Below are positions 40,846 to 55,980 of a stretch of DNA of 64,000 nt, in pieces. This DNA is from Apostichopus japonicus. Taxonomy: Eukaryota; Echinodermata; Holothuroidea; Aspidochirotida; Stichopodidae. Where the stretch lies: the NCBI RefSeq assembly GCF_037975245.1, contig NC_092568.1, forward strand, positions 14,223,501 through 14,287,500, written 5' to 3'. The position numbers and the translations under genes were made by a program. The notes beneath the pieces are model-generated. The model did not search any database, had not been told where the DNA came from, and saw only the letters and a list, made by a program, of their open reading frames with translations. How positions within the stretch are numbered: position 1 is the stretch's first letter; each line of letters begins with the position of its first letter.

Positions 40846-41550
40846 ATGTTCGGCACCAATCAATCGAATGTTCGGCACCCATCGATCGAATGTCTGACAC
40901 CGATCATTCGAATGTTCGACACCGATCAATCGAATGTGCGACACCGATCAATCGAATGTTCGGCACCAAACCATCGAATGTTCGACACCGATTATTCGAA
41001 TGTGCGACACCGATCAATAGGATGTGCGACAACGATCAATCGAATGTGCGACACCGATCAATCGAATGTTCGACACCCATCAATCGAATGTTCGACACCG
41101 ATCATTCGAATGTTCGACACCGATCAATCGAATGTTCGACACCGATTATTCGAATGTTCGGCACCAATCAATCGAATGTTCGACACCGATTAACCGAATT
41201 TTCGGCACCCATCAATCGAATGTTCGACACCGATCAATCGAATGTGCGACACCGATCAATCGGATGTGCGACACCGATCAATCGATTGTTCGACACCGAT
41301 CAATCGAATGACACCCATCAATCGAATGTTCGACACAGATCATTCGAATGTTCGGCACCAATAAATCAAATGTTCGACACCGATCATTCGAATGTTCGGC
41401 ACCCATCAATCGAATGTTCGGCACCGATTAATCGAATATGCGACACCGACCAAACGAATGTGCAATAACGATCAATCGAATGTTCGACACCGATCAATCG
41501 AATGTGCGACACCCATCAATCGAATGTTCGACACCGATCATTCGAATGTT
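40846..41550 (+). repeat. Segment shared with 61729-62433 and in part with 46.66-47.4 kb
   Basis: Offset 20,883 to the copy near the window end. Both contain GAATGTCTGACACC, CAATAGGATG plus GACAACGATC, and the CAATAACGATC form of the marker cassette. The 46.66-47.4 kb copy is shorter by 44 bp inside (offset about 5738, then 5694). Several substitutions separate 40846-41550 from 61729-62433 (CACCAAACC against CACCAATCC, GACACC against GACATC). Confidence 0.78.
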
Positions 41551-43069
41551 CGACACCGATCGATCGAATGTGCGACACCCATCAATCGAATGTTCGACAC
41601 CGATCATTCGAATGTTCGGCACCCATCAATCGAATGTGCGACATCGATCAATCGAATGTGCGACACCCATCAATCGAATGTTCGGCACCCATCAATCGAA
41701 TGTTCGACACCCATCAATCGAATGTTCGAAACCGATCAATCGAATGATACCCATCAATCGAATGTTCGACAAAGATCATTCGAATGTTCGGCACCCATCG
41801 ATCGAATGTTCGACACCGATCATTCAAATGTTCGGCACCAATCAATCGAATGTGCGACATCGATCAATCGAATGTGCGACACCGATCAATCGAATGTTCG
41901 ACACCGATTATTCGAATGTTCGTCACCAATCAATCGAATGTGCGACACCGATCAATCGAATGATACCGATCAATCGAATGTTCTACACCGATCAATCGAA
42001 TGTGCGACACCGATCAATCGAATGTTCGACACCGATCAATCGAATGACACCCATCAATCGAATGTTCGACACAGATCATTCGAATGTTCGGCACCAATCA
42101 ATCAAATGTTCGACACCGATCATTAGAATGTTCGGCACCCATCAATCGAATGTTCGGCACCGATTAATCGAATATGCGACACCGACCAAACGAATGTGCA
42201 ATACCGATCAATCGAATGTTCGACACCGATCAATCGAATGTGCGACACCCATCAATCGAATGTTCGACACCGATCATTCGAATGTTCGACACCGATCTAT
42301 CGAATGTGCAGTACCGATTAATCGAATGTGCGACACCCATCAATCGAATGTTCGACGCCGATCATTCGAAGTTTCGGCACCAATCAATCGAATGTGCGAC
42401 AACCATCAATCGAATGTTCGACACCGATCATTCGAATGTTCGACACCAATCAATCGAATGTTCGACACCGATTAACCGAATGTTCGGCACCCATCAATCG
42501 AATGTTCCACACCGATCAATCGAATGTGCGACACCGATCAATCGGATGTGCGACACCGATCAATCGAATGTTCGACACCGATTATCCGAATGTGCGACAC
42601 CGATCAATCGAATGTTCGACACCGATCAATCGAATGACACCCATCAATCGAATGTTCGACACAGATCATTCGAATGTTCGACACCGATCATTCGAATGTT
42701 CGGCACCCATCAATCGAATGTTCGGCACCGATTAATCGAATATGCGACACCGACCAAACGAATGTGCAATACCGATCAATCGAATGTTCGACACCGATCA
42801 ATCGAATGTTCGACACCGATCATTCGAATGTTCGACACCGATCAATCGAATGTGCAGTACCGATTAATCGAATGTGCAACACCCATCAATCGAATGTTCG
42901 ACGCCGATCATTCGAAGTTTCGGCACCAATCAATCGAATGTGCGACACCCATCAATCGAATGTTCGACACCGATCATTCGAATGTTCGACACCAATCAAT
43001 CGAATGTTCGACACCGATTAACCGAATGTTCGGCACCGACCAAACAAATGTGCAATACCGATCAATCGA

Positions 43070-44120
43070 ATGTGCGACAACCCATCAATCGAATGTTCGG
43101 CACCCATCAATCGAATGTTCGACACCCATCAATCGAATGTTCGACACCGATCAATCGAATGATACCCATCAATCGAATGTTCGACACAGATCATTCGAAT
43201 GTTCGGCACCAATCAATCGAATGTGCAATACCGATCAATCGAATGTTCTACACCGATCAATCGAATGTGCGACACAGATCAATCGGATGTGCGACACCCA
43301 TCAATCGAATGTTCGACACCAATCAATCGAATGTTCGACACCGATCAATCGAATGTGCGACACCCATCAATCGAATGTTCGACACCAGTCAATCGAATGT
43401 TCGACACCGATCAATCGAATGCGCAGTACCGATCAATCGAATGTGCGACACCCATCAATCGAATGTTCGGCACAGATCATTCGAATGTTCGGCACCAATC
43501 AATCAAATGTTCGACACCGATCATTCGAATGTTCGGCACCCATCAATCGAATGTTCGGCACCGATTAATCGAATATGCGACACCGACCAAACGAATGTGC
43601 AATACCGATCAATCGAATGTTCGACACCGATCAATCGAATGTGCGACACCCATCAATCGAATGTTCGACACCGATCATTCGAATGTTCGACACCGATCTA
43701 TCGAATGTGCGACATCGATCAATCGAATGTGCGACACCCATCCATCGAATGTTCGGCACCGATTAATCGAATGTTCGACACAGATCATTCGAATGTGCGA
43801 CACCCATCAATCGAATGTGCGACACCATCAATCGAATGTTCGACACCGATCATTCGAATGTTCGACACCGATCAATCGAATGTGCAGTACCGATCAATCG
43901 AATGTGCGACACCAGTCAATCGAATGTTCGACACCAATCAATCGAATGTGCAATACCGATCTATCGAACGTGCAGTACCGATCAATCGAATGTGCGACAC
44001 CCATCAATCGAATGTTCGACACCGATCAATCGAATGTGCGACATCGATCAATCGAATGTGCGACACCGATCAATCGAATGTGCGACATCGATCAATCGAA
44101 TGTGCGACACCGGTCAATAA
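43070..44120 (+). repeat. Segment shared with 37.5-38.5 kb and 53.4-54.1 kb
   Basis: 43199-43766 matches 53459-54026 (offset 10,260) and 37655 onward (offset 5544, dropping to 5302 after the 242-bp duplication). Shared markers are GACAACCCATC, GATATTCG-free CAATGTGC-type units, GTTCTACACC and GAATGCGCAGTACC. A unit missing two bases (GACACCATCAATCG) lies near 43823. Confidence 0.75.
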
Positions 44121-47100
44121 AATGTGCGACACCCAACAGTCGAATGTGCGAAACCCATCAATCGAATGTTCGACACCGATCAATCGAATGTGCGACACCC
44201 ATCAATCGAATGTTCGACACCGATCATTCGAATGTTCGGCACCCATCAATCGAATGTTCGACACCAATCAATCGAATGTGCAGTACCGATCAATCGAATG
44301 TGCGACACCCATCAATCGAATGATCGGCACCCATCAATCGAATGTTCGACACCCATCAATCGAATGTTCGAAACCGATCAATCGAATGATACCCATCAAT
44401 CGAATGTTCGACACAGATCATTCGAATGTTCGGCACCCATCGATCAAATGTTCGACACCGATCATTCAAATGTTCGGCACCCATCAATCGAATGTGCGAC
44501 ATCGATCAATCGAATGTGCGACACCGATTAATCGAATGTGCGACACCCATCAATCGAATGTTCGGCACCCATCAATCGAATGTTCGACACCGATTATTCG
44601 AATGTTCGTCACCAATCAATCGAATGTTCGACACCAATCAATCGAATGATACCGATCAATCGAATGTGCGACACCGATCAATCGGATGTGCGACACCCAT
44701 CAATCGAATGTTCGGCACCGATTAATCGAATATGCGACACCGACCAAACGAATGTGCAATACCGATCAATCGAATGTTCTACACCGATCAATCGAATGTG
44801 CGACAACGATCAATCGGATGTGCGACACCCATCAATCGAATGTTCGACACCAATCAATCGAATGTTCGACATTGATCAATCGAATGTGCAGTACCGATTA
44901 ATCGAATGTGCGACACCCATCAATCGAATGTGCGACACCCATCAATCGAATGTTCGACACCAATCAATCGAATGTTCGACACCGATCAATCGAATGTGCA
45001 ATACCGATCAATCGAATGTTCTACACCGATCAATCGAATGTGCGACTTCGATCAATCGGATGTGCGACACCCATCAATCGAATGTTCGACACCAATCAAT
45101 CGAATGTTCGACACCGATCAATCGAATGTGCGACACCCATCAATCGAATGTTCGACACCCATCAATCGAATGTTCGACACTGATCAATCGAATGCGCAGT
45201 ACCGATCAATCGAATGTGCGACACCCATCAATCGAATGTTCGGCACCCATCAATCGAATGATCGACACCAATCAATCGAATGTTCGAAACCGATCAATCG
45301 AATGATACCCATCAATCGAATGTTCGACACAGATCATTCGAATGTTCGGCATCCATCGATCGAATGTTCGACACCGAATATTCGAATGTTCGGCACCCAT
45401 CAATCGAATGTTCGACACCCATCAATCGAATGTGCGACACCGATCAATCGGATGTTCGGCACCTATCAATCGAATGTTCGACACCGATCAATCGAATGAT
45501 ACCCATCAATCGAACGTTCGACACAGATCATTCGAATGTTCGGCACCAATCGATCGAATGTTCGACACCGATTATTCGAATGTTCGGCACCCATTAATCG
45601 AATGTTCGACACCGATCAATCGAATGTTCGACACCGATTATTCGAATGTTCGGCACCAATCAATCGAATGTTCGACACCGATTAATCGAATGTTCGGCAC
45701 CCATCAATCGAATGTTCGACACCGATTATTCGAATGTTCGGCACCAATCAATCGAAAGTTCGACACCGATTAATCAAATGTTCGGCACCCATCAATCGAA
45801 TGTTCGACACCGATCAATCGAATGTGCGACACCGATCAATCGGATGTGCGACACCGATCAATCGAATGTTCGACACCGATCAATCGAATTACACCCATCA
45901 ATCGAATGTTCGACACAGATCATTCGAATGTTCGGCACCAATCAATCAAATGTTCGACACCGATCATTCGAATGTTCGGCACCCATCAATCGAATGTTCG
46001 GCACCGATTAATCGAATATGCGACACCGACCAAACGAATGTGCAATACCGATCAATCGAATGTTCGACACCGATCAATCGAATGTGCGACACCCATCAAT
46101 CGAATGTTCGACACCGATCATTCGAATGTTCGACACCAATCTATCGAATGTGCAGTACCGATCAATCGAATGTGCGACACCCATCAATCGAATGTTCGAC
46201 ACCGATCAATCGAATGTGCGACATCTATCAATCGAATGTACGACACCGATCAATCGAATGTGCGACACCGGTCAATGGAATGTGCGACACCCAACAGTCG
46301 AATGTGCGAAACCCATCAATCGAATGTTCGACACCGATCAATCGAATATGCGACACCCATCAATCGAATGTTCGACACCGATCATTCGAAGGTTCGGCAC
46401 CCATCAATCCAATGTTCGACACCAATCAATCGAATGATCGGCACCCATCATTCCAATGTTCGTAACCCATCAATCGAATGTGCGACATCGATCAATCGAA
46501 TGTGCGACACCGATCAATCGAATGTGCGACACCCATCAATCGAATGTTCGGCACCCATCAATCGATTGTTCGACACCCATCAATCGAATGTTCGACACCG
46601 ATCAATCGAATGATACCCATCAATCGAATGTTCGACACAGATCATTCGAATGTTCGACACCGATCAATCGAATGTGCGACACCGATCAATCGAATGTTCG
46701 GCACCAATCCATCGAATGTTCGACACCGATTATTCGAATGTGCGACACCGATCAATAGGATGTGCGACAACGATCAATCGAATGTGCGACACCGATCAAT
46801 CGAATGTGCGACACCCATCAATCGAATGTTCGACACCGATCATTCGAATGTTCGGCACCCATCAATCGAATGTTCGACACCGATTATTCGAATGCTCGGC
46901 ACCCATCAATCGAATGTTCGACACCGATCAATCGAATGTGCGACACCGATCAATCGGATGTGCGACACCGATCAATCGAATGTTCGACACCGATCAAGCG
47001 AATGACACCCATCAATCGAATGTTCGACACAGATCATTCGAATGTTCGGCACCAATAAATCAAATGTTCGACACCGATCATTCGAATGTTCGGCACCCAT

Positions 47101-49039
47101 CAATCGAATGTTCGGCACCGATTAATCGAATATGCGACACCGACCAAACGAATGTGCAATAACGATCAATCGAATGTTCGACACCGATCAATCGAATGTG
47201 CGACACCCATCAATCGAATGTTCGACACCGATCATTCGAATGTTCGGCACCCATCAATCGAATGTGCGACATCGATCAATCGAATGTGCGACACCCATCA
47301 ATCGAATGTTCGGCACCCATCAATCGAATGTTCGACACCCATCAATCGAATGTTCGAAACCGATCAATCGAATGATACCCATCAATCGAATGTTCGACAC
47401 AGATCATTCGAATGTTCGGCACCCACCGATCGAATGTTCGACACCGATCATTCAAATGTTCGGCACCAATCAATCGAATGTGCGACATCGATCAATCGAA
47501 TGTGCGACACCGATCAATCGAATGTGCGACATCGATCATTCGAATCTTCGGCACCAATCAATCGAATGTTCGACACCGATTATTCGAATGTTCGGCACCA
47601 ATCAATCGAATGTGCGACACCGATCAATCGAATGACACCCATCAATCGAATGTTCGACACCGATCAATCGAATGTTCGACACCGATCAAGCGAATGACAC
47701 CCATCAATCGAATGTTCGACACAGATCATTCGAATGTTCGGCACCAATAAATCAAATGTTCGACACCGATCATTCGAATGTTCGGCACCCATCAATCGAA
47801 TGTTCGGCACCGATTAATCGAATATGCGACACCGACCAAACGAATGTGCAATAACGATCAATCGAATGTTCGACACCGATCATTCAAATGTTCGGCACCC
47901 ATCAATCGAATGTGCGACATCGATCAATCGAATGTGCGACACCGATCAATCGAATGTGCGACACCCATCAATCGAATGTTCGGCACCCATCAATCGAATG
48001 TTCGACACCGATTATTCGAATGTTCGTCACCAATCAATCGAATGTTCGACACCGATCAATCGAATGATACCGATCAATCGAATGTGCGACACCGATCAAT
48101 CGGATGTGCGACACCCATCAATCGAATGTTCGGCACCGATTAATCGAATATGCGACACCGACCAAACGAATGTGCAATACCGATCAATCGAATGTTCTAC
48201 ACCGATCAATCGAATGTGCGACACCGATCAATCGGATGTGCGACACCCATCAATCGAATGTTCGACACCAATCAATCGAATGTTCGACATTGATCAATCG
48301 AATGTGCAGTACCGATCAATCGAATGTGCGACACCCATCAATCGAATGTGCGACACCCATCAATCGAATGTTCGACACCAATCAATCGAATGTTCGACAC
48401 CGATCAATCGAATGTGCAATACCGATCAATCGAATGTTCTACACCGATCAATCGAATGTGCGACACAGATCAATCGGATGTGCGACACCCATCAATCGAA
48501 TGTTCGCACCAATCAATCGAATGTTCGACACCGATCAATCGAATGTGCGACACCCATCAATCGAATGTTCGACACCAATCAATCGAATGTTCGACACCGA
48601 TCAATCGAATGCGCAGTACCGATCAATCGAATGTGCGACACCCATCGATCGAATGTTCGACACCGAATATTCGAATGTTCGGCACCCATCAATCGAATGT
48701 TCGACACCCATCAATCGAATGTGCGACACCGATCAATCGAATGTTCGGCACCTATCAATCGAATGTTCGACACCGATCAATCGAATGATACCCATCAATC
48801 GAACGTTCGACACAGATCATTCGAATGTTCGGCACCCATCGATCGAATGTTCGACACCGATTATTCGAATGTTCGGCACCCATTAATCGAATGTTCGACA
48901 CCGATCAATCGAATGTTCGACACCGATTATTCGAATGTTCGGCACCAATCAATCGAATGTTCGACACCGATTAATCGAATGTTCGGCACCCATCAATCGA
49001 ATGTTCGACACCGATCATTCGAATGTTCGACACCAATCA

Positions 49040-51487
49040 ATCGAATGTTCGACACCGATCATTCGAATGTTCGGCACCCATCAATCGAATGTTCGGCACC
49101 GATCAATCGAATGTGCGACACCGGTCAATGGAATGTGCGACACCCAACAGTCGAATGTGCGAAACCTTTCAATCGAATGTTCGACACCGATCAATCGAAT
49201 GTGCGACACCCATCAATCGAATGTTCGACACCGATCATTCGAATGTTCGGCACCCATCAATCGAATGTTCGACACCAATCAATCGAATGTGCAGTACCAA
49301 TCAATCGAATGTGCGACACCCATCAATCGAATGATCGGCACCCATCATTCCAATGTTCGGCACCCATCAATCGAATGTGCGACATCGATCAATCGAATGT
49401 GCGACACCGATCAATCGAATGTGCGACACCCATCAATCGAATGTTCGGCACCCATCAATCGAATGTTCGACACCCATCAATCGAATGTTCGAAACCGATC
49501 AATCGAATGATACCCATCAATCGAATGTTCGACACAGATCATTCGAATGTTCGGCACCCATCGATCGAATGTTCGACACCGATCATTCAAATGTTCGGCA
49601 CCAATCAATCGAATGTGCGACATCGATCAATCGAATGTGCGACACCGATCAATCGAATGTGCGACATCGATCATTCGAATCTTCGGCACCAATCAATCGA
49701 ATATTCGACACCAATCAATCCAATGATACCGATCAATCGAATGTGCGACACCGATCAATCGGATGTGCGACACCCATCAATCGAATGTTCGGCACCGATT
49801 AATCGAATATGCGACACCGACCAAACGAATGTGCGATACCGATCAATCGAATGTTCTACACCGATCAATCGAATGTGCGACACCGATCAATCGGATGTGC
49901 GACACCCATCAATCGAATGTTCGACACCAATCAATCGAATGTTCGACACCGATCAATCGAATGTGCAGTACCGATCAATCGAATGTGCGACACCCATCAA
50001 TCGAATGTGCGACACCCATCAAGCGAATGTTCGACACCAATCAATCAAATGTTCGACACCGATCAATCGAATGTGCAGTACCGATCAATCGAATGTGCGA
50101 CACCCATCATTTGAATGTTCGGCACCCATCAATCGAATGATCGACACAATCAATGGAATGTTCGAAACCGATCAATCGAATGATACCCATCAATCGAATG
50201 TTCGACACAGATCATTCGAATGTTCGGCACCAATCAATCTAATGTTCGACACCGATTAATCGAATGTGCGGCACCCATCAATCGAATGTTCGACACCGAT
50301 CAATCGAATGTGCGACACCGATCAATCGGATGTGCGACACCGATCAATCGAATGTTCGACACCGATCAATCGAATGACACCCATCAATCGAATGTTCGAC
50401 ACAGATCATTCGAATGTTCGGCACCAATCAATCAAATGTTCGACACCGATCATTCGAATGTTCGGCACCCATCAATCGAATGTTCGGCACCGATCAATCG
50501 AATGTGCGACACCGGTCAATGGAATGTGCGACACCCAACAGTCGAATGTGCGAAACCTATCAATCGAATGTTCGACACCGATCAATCGAATGTGCGACAC
50601 CCATCAATCGAATGTTCGACACCAATCAATCGAATGTGCAGTACCAATCAATCGAATGTGCGACACCCATCAATCGAATGATCGGCACCCATCATTCCAA
50701 TGTTCGGCACCCATCAATCGAATGTGCGACATCGATCAATCGAATGTGCGACACCGATCAATCGAATGTGCGACACCCATCAATCGAATGTTCGGCACCC
50801 ATCAATCGAATGTTCGACACCCATCAATCGATTGTTCGACACCGATCAATCGAATGATACCCATCAATCGAATGTTCGACACAGATCATTCGAATGTTCG
50901 GCACCCATCGATCGAATGTTCGACACCGATCATTCAAATGTTCGGCACCAATCAATCGAATGTGCGACATCGATCAATCGAATGTGCGACACCGATCAAT
51001 CGAATGTGCGACATCGATTATTCGAATCTTCGGCACCAATCAATCGAATGTTCGACACCGATCAATCGAATGATACCGATCAATCGAATGTGCGACACCG
51101 ATCAATCGGATGTGCGACACCCATCAATCGAATGTTCGGCACCGATTAATCGAATATGCGACACCGACCAAACGAATGTGCGATACCGATCAATCGAATG
51201 TTCTACACCGATCAATCGAATGTGCGACACCGATCAATCGGATGTGCGACACCCATCAATCGAATGTTCGACACCAATCAATCGAATGTTCGACACCGAT
51301 CAATCGAATGTGCAGTACCGATCAATCGAATGTGCGACACCCATCAATCGAATGTGCGACACCCATCAATCGAATGTTCGACACCAATCAATCGAATGTT
51401 CGACACCGATCAATCGAATGTGCAGTACCGATCAATCGAATGTGCGACACCCATCATTTGAATGTTCGGCACCCATCAATCGAATGA
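49040..51487 (+). repeat. 1.1-kb segment in two local copies, third at 59.7-60.8 kb
   Basis: 49040-50140 matches 50430-51487 (offset 1391, then 1347 after a two-unit loss in the second copy) and about 59701-60823 (offset 10,661, then 10,683 after one extra unit in the distal copy). All share CAGTACCAATCAATCG, CCATCATTCCAATG, GAATCTTCGG and GCGATACCG, a subfamily form of the marker cassette. Confidence 0.8.
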
Positions 51488-51869
51488 TCGGCACCCATCA
51501 TTCCAATGTTCGGCACCCATCAATCGAGTGTGCGACATCGATCAATCGAATGTGCGACACCGATCAATCGAATGTGCGACACCCATCAATCGAATGTTCG
51601 GCACCCATCAATCGAATGTTCGACACCCATCAATCGAATGTTCGAAACCGATCAATCGAATGATACCCATCAATCGAATGTTCGACACAGATCATTCGAA
51701 TGTTCGGCACCCATCGATCGAATGTTCGACACCGATCATTCAAATGTTCGGCACCAATCAATCGAATGTGCGACATCGATCAATCGAATGTGCGACACCG
51801 ATCAATCGAATGTGCGACATCGATCATTCGAATCTTCGGCACCAATCAATCGAATGTTCGACACCGATC

Positions 51870-52550
51870 AATCGAATGATACCCATCAATCGAATGTTCG
51901 ACACAGATCATTCGAATGTTCGGCACCCATCGATCGAATGTTCGACACCGATTATTCGAATGTTCGGCACCAATCAATCGAATGTTCGACACCGATCAAT
52001 CGAATGTGCGACACCGATCAATCGGATGTGCGACACCGATCAATCGAATGTTCGACACCGATCAATCGAATGACACCCATCAATCGAATGTTCGACACAG
52101 ATCATTCGAATGTTCGGCACCTATCAATCGAATGTTCGACACCGATCAATCGAATGATACCCATCAATCGAATGTTCGACACAGATCATTCGAATGTTCG
52201 GCACCCATCGATCGAATGTTCGACACCGATTATTCGAATGTTCGGCACCCATTAATCGAATGTTCGACACCGATCAATCGAATGTGCGACACCAATCAAT
52301 CGGATGTGCGACACCGATCAATCGAATGTTCGACACCGATCAATCGAATGTTCGACACAGATCATTCGAATGTTCGGCACACATCAATCGAATGTTCGAC
52401 ACCGATCAATCGAATGTGCGACACCGATCAATCGGATGTGCGACACCGATCAATCGAATGTGCGACACCGATCAATCGGATGTGCGACACCCATCAATCG
52501 AATGTTCGACACCAATCAATCGAATGTTCGACACCGATCAATCGAATGGG
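51870..52550 (+). repeat. Segment shared with 60.86-61.54 kb
   Basis: Offset 8,988 (for example 51916 and 60904, 52194 and 61182). Both carry the CACCTATCAATCG unit between two short units, the CATTAATCG unit and the GAATGGGCAGTACC unit. They differ by small substitutions such as GTGCGACACCAATC against GTTCGACACAAATC. Related sequence also occurs in the 4,173-bp repeat. Confidence 0.72.
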
Positions 52551-53065
52551 CAGTACCGATCAATCGAATGTGCGACACCGATCAATCGAATGTGCAGTAC
52601 CGATCAATCGAATGTGCGACACCCATCAATCGAATGTTCGGCACCCATCAATCGAATGATCGACACCAATCAATCGAATGTTCGAAACCGATCAATCGAA
52701 TGATACCCATCAATCGAATGTTCGACACATATCATTCGAATGTTCGGCACCCATCGATCGAATGTTCGACACCGATTATTCGAATGTTCGGCACCAATCA
52801 ATCGAATGTTCGACACCGATCAATCGAATGTGCGACACCGATCAATCGGATGTGCGACACCGATCAATCGAATGTTCGACACCGATCAATCGAATGTGCG
52901 ACACCCATCAATCGAATGTTCGACACCGATCATTCGAATGTTCGACACCGATCTATCGAATGTGCGACATCGATCAATCGAATGTGCGACACCCATCCAT
53001 CGAATGTTCGGCACCGATTAATCGAATGATACCCATCAATCGAATGTTCGACACAGATCATTCGA

Positions 53066-53720
53066 ATGTTCGGCACCAATCAATCGAATGTGCAATACCG
53101 ATCAATCGAATGTTCTACACCGATCAATCGAATGTGCGACACAGATCAATCGGATGTGCGACACCCATCAATCGAATGTTCGACACCAATCAATCGAATG
53201 TTCGACACCGATCAATCAAATGTGCGACACCCATCAATCGAATGTTCGACACCAGTCAATCGAATGTTCGACACCGATCAATCGAATGCGCAGTACCGAT
53301 CAATCGAATGTGCGACACCCATCAATCGAATGTTCGGCACCAATCAATCGAATGGGCAGTACCGATCAATCGAATGTGCGACAACCCATCAATCGAATGT
53401 TCGACACCGATCAATCGAATGATACCCATCAATCGAATGTTCGACACAGATAATTCGAATGTTCGGCACCAATCAATCGAGTGTGCAATACCGATCAATC
53501 GAATGTTCTACACCGATCAATCGAATGTGCGACACAGATCAATCGGATGTGCGACACCCATCAATCGAATGTTCGGCACCAATCAATCGAATGTTCGACA
53601 CCGATCAATCGAATGTGCGACACCCATCAATCGAATGTTCGACACCAGTCAATCGAATGTTCGACACCGATCAATCGAATGCGCAGTACCGATCAATCGA
53701 ATGTGCGACACCCATCAATC
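53066..53720 (+). repeat. 393-bp local duplication
   Basis: 53066-53330 matches 53459-53723. The offset of 393 equals 18 units less 3 bases, explained by one 18-bp short unit and one 23-bp unit (GACAACCCATC). Differences include GATCAATCAAATG in the first copy and GTTCGGCACCAATC in the second. Confidence 0.75.
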
Positions 53721-55599
53721 GAATGTTCGGCACAGATCATTCGAATGTTCGGCACCAATCAATCAAATGTTCGACACCGATCAGTCGAATGTTCGGCACC
53801 CATCAATCGAATGTTCGGCACCGATTAATCGAATATGCGACACCGACCAAACGAATGTACAATACCGATCAATCGAATGTTCGACACCGATCAATCGAAT
53901 GTGCGACACCCATCAATCGAATGTTCGACACCGATCATTCGAATGTTCGACACCGATCTATCGAATGTGCGACATCGATCAATCGAATGTGCGACAACCA
54001 TCCATCGAATGTTCGGCACCGATTAATCGAATGTTCGACACAGATCATTCGAATGTGCGACACCCATCAATCGAATGTTCGACACCGATCATTCGAAGTT
54101 TCGGCACCAATCAATCGAATGTGCGACACCCATCAATCGAATGTTCGACACCGATCATTCGAATGTTCGACACCGATCAATCGAATGTGCGACACCCATC
54201 AATCGAATGTTCGGCACCGATTAATCGAATATGCGACACCGACCAAACGAATGTGCAATACCGATCAATCGAATGTTCTACACCCATCAATCGAATGTGC
54301 GACACCGATCAATCGGATGTGCGACACCCATCAATCGAATGTTCGACACCAATCAATCGAATGTTCGACATTGATCAATCGAATGTGCAGTACCGATCAA
54401 TCGAATGTGCGACACCCATCAATCGAATGTGCGACACCCATCAATCGAATGTTCGACACCAATCAATCGAATTTTCGACACCGATCAATCGAATGTGCAA
54501 TACCGATCAATCGAATGTTCTACACCGATCAATCGAATGTGCGACACAGATCAATCGGATGTGCGACACCCATCAATCGAATGTTCGACACCAATCAATC
54601 GAATGTTCGACACCGATCAATCGAATGTGCGACACCCATCAATCGAATGTTCGACACCAGTCAATCGAATGTTCGACACCGATCAATCGAATGTTCGACA
54701 CCGATCAATCGAATGCGCAGTACCGATCAATCGAATGTGCGACACCCATCAATCGAATGTTCGGCACCCATCAATCGAATGATCGACACCAATCAATCGA
54801 ATGTTCGAAACCGATCAATCGAATGATACCCATCAATCGAATGTTCGACACAGATCATTCGAATGTTCGGCACCCATCGATCGAATGTTCGACACCGAAT
54901 ATTCGAATGTTCGGCACCCATCAATCGAATGTTCGACACCCATCAATCGAATGTGCGACACCGATCAATCGGATGTTCGGCACCTTTCAATCGAATGTTC
55001 GACACCGATCAATCGAATGATACCCATCAATCGAACGTTCGACACAGATCATTCGAATGTTCGGCACCCATCGATCGAATGTTCGACACCGATTATTCGA
55101 ATGTTCGGCACCCATTAATCGAATGTTCGACACCGATCAATCGAATGTTCGACACCGATTATTCGAATGTTCGGCACCCATCAATCGAATGTTCGACACC
55201 GATTAATCGAATGTTCGGCACCCATCAATCGAATGTTCGACACCGATTATTCGAATGTTCGGCACCAATCAATCGAATGTTCGACACCGATTAATCGAAT
55301 GTTCGGCACCCATCAATCGAATGTTCGACACCGATCAATCGAATGTGCAATACCGATCAATCGAATGTGCGACACCCATCAATCGAATGTTCGACACCGA
55401 TCAATCGAATGTGCGACATCTATCAATCGAATGTGCGACACCGATCAATCAAATGTGCGACACCGATCAATCGAATGTGCGACACCGGTCAATGGAATGT
55501 GCGACACCCAACAGTCGAATGTGCGAAACCCATCAATCGAATGTTCGACACCGATCAATCGAATATGCGACACCCATCAATCGAATGTTCGACACCGAT

Positions 55600-55980
55600 C
55601 ATTCGAATATTCGGCACCCATCAATCCAATGTTCGACACCAATCAATCGAATGTGCAGTACCGATCAATCGAATGTGCGACACCCATCAATCGAATGATC
55701 GGCACCCATCATTCCAATGTTCGGCACCCATCAATCGAATGTGCGACATCGATCAATCGAATGTGCGACACCGATCAATCGAATGTGCGACACCCATCAA
55801 TCGAATGTTCCTCACCGATCATTCGAATATTCGGCACCCATCAATCCAATGTTCGACACCAATCAATCGAATGTGCAGTACCGATCAATCGAATGTGCGA
55901 CACCCATCAATCGAATGATCGGCACCCATCATTCCAATGTTCGGCACCCATCAATCGAATGTGCGACATCGATCAATCGA
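55600..55980 (+). repeat. Short local duplication of a CATTCCAATG-bearing stretch
   Basis: About 55593-55780 recurs from about 55816-56003. Both include GAATATTCGGCACC, CATCAATCCAATG, CAGTACCG, GAATGATCGGC and CATCATTCCAATG in the same order. The joint lies at a unique unit reading GTTCCTCACCG (about 55807). Confidence 0.72.
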